Origin: Neisseriales bacterium
GTDB taxonomy: Bacteria > Pseudomonadota > Gammaproteobacteria > Burkholderiales > UBA11063
Assembly: GCA_003538525.1 (NCBI GenBank)
Contig: DPRZ01000214.1
Coordinates: forward strand, 1-19,941
DNA length: 19,941 nt
Reading direction: 5' to 3'
Shown here: piece by piece, positions 15,680-19,941 of the stretch
Layout: each line of letters starts with the position of its first letter
How positions within the stretch are numbered: position 1 is the first letter of the stretch
Made by a program: the position numbers and the translations under genes
The notes under the pieces: model-generated
What the model saw: the letters and a program-made list of their open reading frames with translations, nothing else
Told to the model about the DNA's origin: nothing
The model's database searches: none

Positions 15680-16474
15680 TCAATAGATAAAACCAATAGA
15701 GACTAAACCACCAACGGTGCTTTGCGGCACCAGCGCTATTCCATTAATGGTATTTAAGGGGTTTGTGTAATAAAAATTACTATAAAATCCTTGTAACCCT
15801 AGCTGAAAATGATGCCACAAATTAAATTTCGCGCCGAGTAATGAGGTATAGCTATAATTATCATTCGCTGCTAAAGTTGCATTTGTCGGCGCTTGAGAAG
15901 CATTATAAAGCGCATTTTGATCAAAATAAAGTTCTATGATCTGGTTGATGCGGTATTCGAGTCGAGTTCCAACTCCACTACTTAAAAAATAGTCCTGCGT
16001 TAAATTGGTGACTTGATTATTTGCATACATGGTATAGGAAGATAGATTAGTAGTTCGTCCAAATTGTGCATAGGGGGTTAGCAGTAAATGATTCGTATTT
16101 AACGGAAATGCATAACCCAGTTTAACATTTACCCCACCAAAATTAGGCTGCGATCCGCTAACCGTTGTGTTTTTATTGAATGCTGGATCAGCGCCTTGGG
16201 AATAATAAGTCATCAATGAGGCATTAATATCCAACCAAATACCGATATCAAATAAGCGCTCAATTTCTAAATTGATAAATTGTGAATTATTGACGGCTCC
16301 ACTATTACCATTAGTTAGATTTCCCGAGGTAACCCCCATCCCTAAATTTAATTGGCGATCAAATTTTTGAAATTGTGAATATGATGTTTGGGAAATTAGT
16401 GGTGCTGACTCGTTACCCATAGCCCAAAGCGGGCAAAATAAAAAGCCACTCGTAATTAGTAGTTTTATATACAT
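15680..16474 (-). CDS. Outer-membrane beta-barrel protein, paralogue 2
   Basis: This 264-residue exported barrel protein has a signal peptide at about residues 1-19 (LLITSGFLFCPLWA core), then about ten to twelve amphipathic strand-like stretches and a terminal aromatic residue (SIGFIY). Shared landmarks with the downstream gene are RLFDIGIW, GGVNVKLGYAF, NLTQDYFL, YRIN and the SQAP loop. It is shorter than its partner because it lacks the polar stretch after the signal. The ATG at 16474 is preceded by AGGGG at a rather long 12-base spacing. It begins about 80 bases after the exporter operon and may have its own promoter. No catalytic residues are apparent; its substrate or ligand cannot be told. 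Confidence 0.75.
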   Translation of the reverse strand: MYIKLLITSGFLFCPLWAMGNESAPLISQTSYSQFQKFDRQLNLGMGVTSGNLTNGNSGAVNNSQFINLEIERLFDIGIWLDINASLMTYYSQGADPAFNKNTTVSGSQPNFGGVNVKLGYAFPLNTNHLLLTPYAQFGRTTNLSSYTMYANNQVTNLTQDYFLSSGVGTRLEYRINQIIELYFDQNALYNASQAPTNATLAANDNYSYTSLLGAKFNLWHHFQLGLQGFYSNFYYTNPLNTINGIALVPQSTVGGLVSIGFIY

Positions 16475-16529
16475 TTCAAAAGTTGCCCCTAAAAAACATT
16501 AACCCAAAATTGAATTACCGTCAGAATAA

Positions 16530-16538
16530 TATATACCA
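16530..16538 (-). promoter_or_regulatory. Possible extended -10 element for the beta-barrel pair
   Basis: On the minus strand TGG-TATATA forms an extended -10-like element in the 79-base gap after the outer-membrane channel gene, with no recognisable -35. It would give a leader of roughly 50 bases. The local AT-richness makes chance matches likely. Confidence 0.25.
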
Positions 16539-16553
16539 GTTTTAAAATAAGTA

Positions 16554-17939
16554 TTATTTCAGTTGGTTACTACTTTCAACTACTTTATAACCACCAGCGA
16601 GTTCCTGATACAGCTTAACCACCGTAAGCAGTTGCTGAAGTTTATCTTGATTGAGTGCGATATGGATGCGATCAAGTGCAATCTTGCTGTGTAATGTATC
16701 CAGCACGCTCAAGATACCTTGCCTATATAGTGCTTGATTTAAGGCATAGGCTTTACTAAGATGTTGTGTTGCAGTTGTAGTTTGTTGTAACTTGTTATTT
16801 AACCGCGTATTGGCAGAGAGCGCATTTGTGGTATCACGCAAGGCCTTTTGCAGAACATCAACGTAGTTATAATAAGAAACTTTATTCAAACCCTTGGCTT
16901 TGGCAATTTCCCCGAATGTCGACATTTTAAATGCTGGAATCTTAAGTAATTCATCATTAAAATCAACCACATTCGTTGTTATCGGATTGGGAAAGTGATA
17001 ACTGTTGTTACCAGCGACTGGACCGCCAATAAAATCCAGTTGTAGCGTTGGTAATAGTTGACTGGTCGCCAAACCAATTCCTTCATTGCTAGCATGAAGT
17101 TCGTTTTCGGCTAATTGCAGATCGGGGCGATTTTCTAGAACTGTAAGCGGCAAAGCCCCAGGAATTAACCCAGGATTGTTGATCTGAGTAAAGTTACGTA
17201 GTGGGGTGAGCGTTCCAGGATTTTGATTAATCAGATAACGCAATGCGTTACGACTTACCACCAGATTTTGTTCCACAATTTCTTGCTCACCTTGAATCAA
17301 ATTAACCTGACTTTGCAATTCTTCAAAATTAATTACCGAACTTAGTCCACCTGCATAAAGCTTATTGGCAATTTTTGCTAGCTGATTAATATCCTCTACG
17401 AGGGTTTGCAATAACTCTTTATGCTCTAATTCTGCCTGATAGGTAAAATAACTGGCGCTAATTTGGCTGATAATGGTTAATTTTACGCTATCGTCTTCGG
17501 CTTTGGCTGCTGCTAATTCATATTCGGCACGCTTTTGCTGTTTAATCTGGCTAAAGACATTCAAGGTATAATTGGGAGCCAATAATGCTAATAACCCCGG
17601 AAAACCCGTTGCTGGATTGTTGGAATAACCCAGCAAGACATTAATATCTGGAATCCACTGGAATTGAATTTTTTTCAATTCACCAGCCGCCGCCTCAATA
17701 TGACCTCGCGACATGTTAAGGGTATTATTGTTGACCATCCCGCTCTCAATTAATTGATTTAATAATGGATCATTAAAGCCTTGCCACCACGCAAGATAAG
17801 GGAGATTACTTTCACTCAGGATAAGATTACGATCAGATACCGACCAGCGATTATTTACCGTCACATCTGGTTTTTGGTAACTACTGCATCCCAACAAAAC
17901 AATTGAAATTAGCAAAAAGATATTAATTATGGACTTCAT
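16554..17939 (-). CDS. NodT-family outer-membrane efflux channel lipoprotein
   Basis: This is the outer-membrane channel of the tripartite exporter (TolC/OprM superfamily). The N-terminus is a lipoprotein signal with lipobox IVLLGC (Cys18), followed by the family-typical WW-x-x-FNDPLLNQLIESG segment. Two internally repeated helix-strand halves follow, including long alpha-hairpin stretches (about 125-245 and 330-445), and ENRPDLQLAENEL marks the second repeat. The frame also opens at 17972, but the ATG at 17939 has GGAG 8 bases upstream and gives a clean lipoprotein signal, so I use it (461 residues). It overlaps the FUSC C-half gene by 17 bases. The region between about residues 325 and 350 seems shorter than in typical OprM-type channels. 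Confidence 0.9.
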   Translation of the reverse strand: MKSIINIFLLISIVLLGCSSYQKPDVTVNNRWSVSDRNLILSESNLPYLAWWQGFNDPLLNQLIESGMVNNNTLNMSRGHIEAAAGELKKIQFQWIPDINVLLGYSNNPATGFPGLLALLAPNYTLNVFSQIKQQKRAEYELAAAKAEDDSVKLTIISQISASYFTYQAELEHKELLQTLVEDINQLAKIANKLYAGGLSSVINFEELQSQVNLIQGEQEIVEQNLVVSRNALRYLINQNPGTLTPLRNFTQINNPGLIPGALPLTVLENRPDLQLAENELHASNEGIGLATSQLLPTLQLDFIGGPVAGNNSYHFPNPITTNVVDFNDELLKIPAFKMSTFGEIAKAKGLNKVSYYNYVDVLQKALRDTTNALSANTRLNNKLQQTTTATQHLSKAYALNQALYRQGILSVLDTLHSKIALDRIHIALNQDKLQQLLTVVKLYQELAGGYKVVESSNQLK

Positions 17940-18828
17940 GAATGGCTCCAGATTGAATAATAATAGTTTCACCGTTATGAAGTAGAGCTTCTAGTTCGGC
18001 TATATCGCTTTTGACTTGGATAAACAAATGATTATAATCATGCTGATGATAACGATTGGTGTCGTATGCCGAATAAAGAGCTTTAAGCTCGACAAAGACT
18101 CGGTTGGTTCGCATGACAAATTGATTAAATTCATCACCAACTGCATCTCCAGCACTTAATGAAAACGATGAATTCCTTGCCAAATTATTAACCTGCACCA
18201 AACTGTTATTGAATTCAATACACCTGCAAAAAAAATCGCTATGACTAAATTTATTTTGATTTAATAAATTTATCAGAGCTTTCAACTGCTCAATAACCTC
18301 CTGCTGCGTATCATGAATGAAACAAGCCAGCAGACGATAATGACGAAACCAAAAATATTCAAAAGCCAAAACAATCGAAAAACCAATTACTGTACAAATA
18401 GCATAATCAGTAATAAAGAAAGTTACCGCATAATCGTTATGAGCAAAAAAATAACCATTACCAATTACGGCCGTGTTAACCGCAAAAATAGTCGGAATCG
18501 AATGAACTCGTCCCATTAAAAAATAAGTCATGAAAACCGTGCTCGGAATAATAATAAATAATAAGCGGTAATCAAGATGAGCGATAAACCACAGTAAGTA
18601 ACCGCTGAATAAACCTAATAGCATGCCCCAGAAACGATGAAAGGCGCGAAATATTGTAGTTCCATTATCAAAACCAGCATAAATCATAATTACAGAAAAA
18701 GCCACCCAACCCGCATGAGGAATCCTAAGAATACTCTCAAAAGCAATCGCAAATGTAAAAACAATACAAATTCGCATAGCGCGCAGAGCTCGATAGCTAA
18801 GCTGAGGTAAGCCTAAACCGTGCCGCAT
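17923..18828 (-). CDS. FUSC-family exporter, C-terminal half protein
   Basis: This 301-residue inner-membrane protein has about six membrane helices in the first 180 residues (RICIVFTFAIAFESIL, HAGWVAFSVIMIYAGFDN, LGLFSGYLLWFIAHL and so on) and a cytoplasmic helical tail (about 190-301). The HAGWVAFSVIMIY...T-x-x-RA-x-x-R-x-x-G pattern is characteristic of the fusaric-acid-resistance/AaeB (FUSC) domain. Together with the upstream gene it adds up to about 610 residues, close to one full AaeB, so it looks like the second half of a split transporter. The ATG at 18828 overlaps that gene by 16 bases, with GGAA upstream, arguing for stoichiometric translation. The likely role is proton-driven export of aromatic acids or similar compounds; the substrate is unknown. 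Confidence 0.85.
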   Translation of the reverse strand: MRHGLGLPQLSYRALRAMRICIVFTFAIAFESILRIPHAGWVAFSVIMIYAGFDNGTTIFRAFHRFWGMLLGLFSGYLLWFIAHLDYRLLFIIIPSTVFMTYFLMGRVHSIPTIFAVNTAVIGNGYFFAHNDYAVTFFITDYAICTVIGFSIVLAFEYFWFRHYRLLACFIHDTQQEVIEQLKALINLLNQNKFSHSDFFCRCIEFNNSLVQVNNLARNSSFSLSAGDAVGDEFNQFVMRTNRVFVELKALYSAYDTNRYHQHDYNHLFIQVKSDIAELEALLHNGETIIIQSGAIHEVHN

Positions 18829-19742
18829 AAGTTATTCCAACTTAAAATTAATTTATGTAAGGTGCGTAACTCATAGGTTTTTTGCAACTCTGAAATATCT
18901 AATGGTGTTAAAAGTAATATTTCTTTGGCATGACAAGCATGACGTAGCCGTTTAACATAGCTATGAAATACCTCAAGAAAATTAAGCTGTAATTGAGTGC
19001 GGAATGTTGATACATAAGATAATGCCGTCACCAGTGTAAAAGACAATAGTGTTATCTTTAAAACACTAAAATATTTCATCTTGCGCGACAACATCCGTGA
19101 GTAACGCTCCATGATAATTATGCCAGGAGTAATTGGTAGATCATCAATTTCATTGTAAAAAATTTGAGCGGAAATTCTTTCTAAATCATTTAACACATCA
19201 AAAAAGGCTCTCCTCCATGTTGCTAAATAGTAAATTTTAGGAAATAAAACTAACCCTGCAAACATTATCAACATTGCAACCAACGTTTCCATGGCGTGAT
19301 TAAGTGCAATATAAAAGCTGCTATTACTATTATTATAAATCAAAGAATATATAGCTATACTCAGAATCAAAGGTGCTGGTACAAACATACTTTTTATTTT
19401 ATAAATAGCAGTAAAATAAATCCACAGCGAATAAGCAAAGACAAAAAAAATGAAAAATAATTTATATACTGATAGTAGACCAAACAAGAATATCGCCAAG
19501 GTGCTACCCATAATTGTAAAAAAGAGAAACAAATACTTTTCAGCTAAACAAGTCCCAGCTATTTCGGCCGCAAAGGCACTCATGGGTACAAAGAAGAAAT
19601 AAAAAAATGGATTAGGAACAGTGTAAACACAGTTAAATAAAAACAATAATTCAAGGATGAAAACAGCCTTAAGACCATTGATGCGATGTTCCCCGTAGCG
19701 ATCATAAATCGCCAATTTATTTTTTAGTTGCGATATAAACAT
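18813..19742 (-). CDS. FUSC-family exporter, N-terminal half protein
   Basis: This 309-residue inner-membrane protein has about six hydrophobic segments between residues 25 and 170 (for example AVFILELLFLFNCVY, YLFLFFTIMGSTLAIFLFGL, ETLVAMLIMFAGLVLF), then a charged, mostly helical cytoplasmic region to the end. The layout of six helices plus a helical domain is that of one half of an AaeB/FUSC transporter, and the adaptor upstream and second half downstream support this. Sequence signatures are weaker than in the partner. The ATG at 19742 has GGAG 9 bases upstream, inside the adaptor gene, and overlaps it by 26 bases. It has no signal peptide beyond the first helix. Confidence 0.75.
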   Translation of the reverse strand: MFISQLKNKLAIYDRYGEHRINGLKAVFILELLFLFNCVYTVPNPFFYFFFVPMSAFAAEIAGTCLAEKYLFLFFTIMGSTLAIFLFGLLSVYKLFFIFFVFAYSLWIYFTAIYKIKSMFVPAPLILSIAIYSLIYNNSNSSFYIALNHAMETLVAMLIMFAGLVLFPKIYYLATWRRAFFDVLNDLERISAQIFYNEIDDLPITPGIIIMERYSRMLSRKMKYFSVLKITLLSFTLVTALSYVSTFRTQLQLNFLEVFHSYVKRLRHACHAKEILLLTPLDISELQKTYELRTLHKLILSWNNLCGTV

Positions 19743-19941
19743 AAGCGCTTGCTCCAGGATTTAGTGGGTAATTTGGGTCAGGGTCAAGAATCTTAATTTG
19801 TAATGGGAAACGTTGCGGGAGCAGTAGCCATTCATTTTCATTTTGCACTTTTTGCAACTGGCTTTTACTTACAGTTGTTTGCCGTTCAGCTGCCCACAGA
19901 GTGTTAACTATTTCACCATGAAAAATTTTATCAAAATAATA
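19717..19941 (-). CDS. HlyD/AaeA-type periplasmic adaptor, C-terminal fragment
   Basis: The last 74 codons of a gene running off the right edge are visible. They read ...VNTLWAAERQTTV...NEWLLLPQRFPLQIKI, then PLNPGASAYVYIATKK and a TAA. The QRFPV-x-I and PL-x-x-G-x-SA-x-V-x-V segments are the conserved beta-barrel end of membrane-fusion proteins of the EmrA/AaeA group. These link an inner-membrane exporter to the outer-membrane channel across the periplasm. The stop lies 26 bases inside the following FUSC gene, so the exporter genes are co-translated. The N-terminal membrane anchor and coiled coil are outside the window. Confidence 0.85.
   Translation of the reverse strand, partial: YYFDKIFHGEIVNTLWAAERQTTVSKSQLQKVQNENEWLLLPQRFPLQIKILDPDPNYPLNPGASAYVYIATKK

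Noticed and set aside
1..19941. CRISPR array, integron or prophage
   Set aside because: No regularly spaced repeats, integrase or phage structural genes are visible.

Overview
The window looks like an AT-rich gammaproteobacterial chromosome. NarG, NarH and NarI match the Escherichia coli nitrate reductase A subunits motif by motif, with almost the same ligand numbering. The envelope genes are Gram-negative: a NodT-type outer-membrane lipoprotein, two beta-barrels and an HlyD/FUSC exporter. I cannot name the species. Everything substantial is on the minus strand, so gene order below follows transcription, from high to low coordinates.

Region 1 (19941 to about 16554) is a tripartite exporter: the end of an HlyD-type periplasmic adaptor, an AaeB-like FUSC inner-membrane transporter carried as two overlapping half-genes, and a NodT-family outer-membrane channel. 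The genes overlap and form one operon. Region 2 (16474-14771) holds two paralogous outer-membrane beta-barrel genes 15 bases apart, probably ended by an intrinsic terminator.

Region 3 (about 14720-6525) is a complete respiratory nitrate reductase cluster: narK (nitrate/nitrite transporter), then narG, narH, narJ and narI. A TATAAT box upstream of narK has a degenerate FNR-like box centred at -41.5. The narK-narG gap has its own candidate promoter and two mutually exclusive hairpins. Region 4 (6524-6115) is about 410 bases without a convincing gene and contains one strong hairpin.

Region 5 (about 6093-192) is a compact molybdenum cofactor operon: moaA, a moaC-moaB/mogA fusion, moeA, moaD, moeB with a rhodanese domain, moaE, mobA and a small unassigned gene. 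It covers GTP to bis-MGD, the cofactor NarG needs, so regions 3 and 5 form one functional unit: cofactor supply, nitrate uptake and a quinol-oxidising membrane nitrate reductase. The left edge (44-191) holds a decayed transposase OrfA fragment pointing into the operon end.

Several starts differ from the longest reading frame. GTG is preferred for narG and mobA, TTG for moaA, and internal ATGs for narJ, narK, moaE and the outer-membrane channel. No tRNA, rRNA or CRISPR array was seen. The most interesting leads are the small protein ending the cofactor operon, the 410-base leader with a hairpin that folds better in the minus-strand RNA, the FNR-like narK promoter, and the paired beta-barrels next to the split FUSC exporter.
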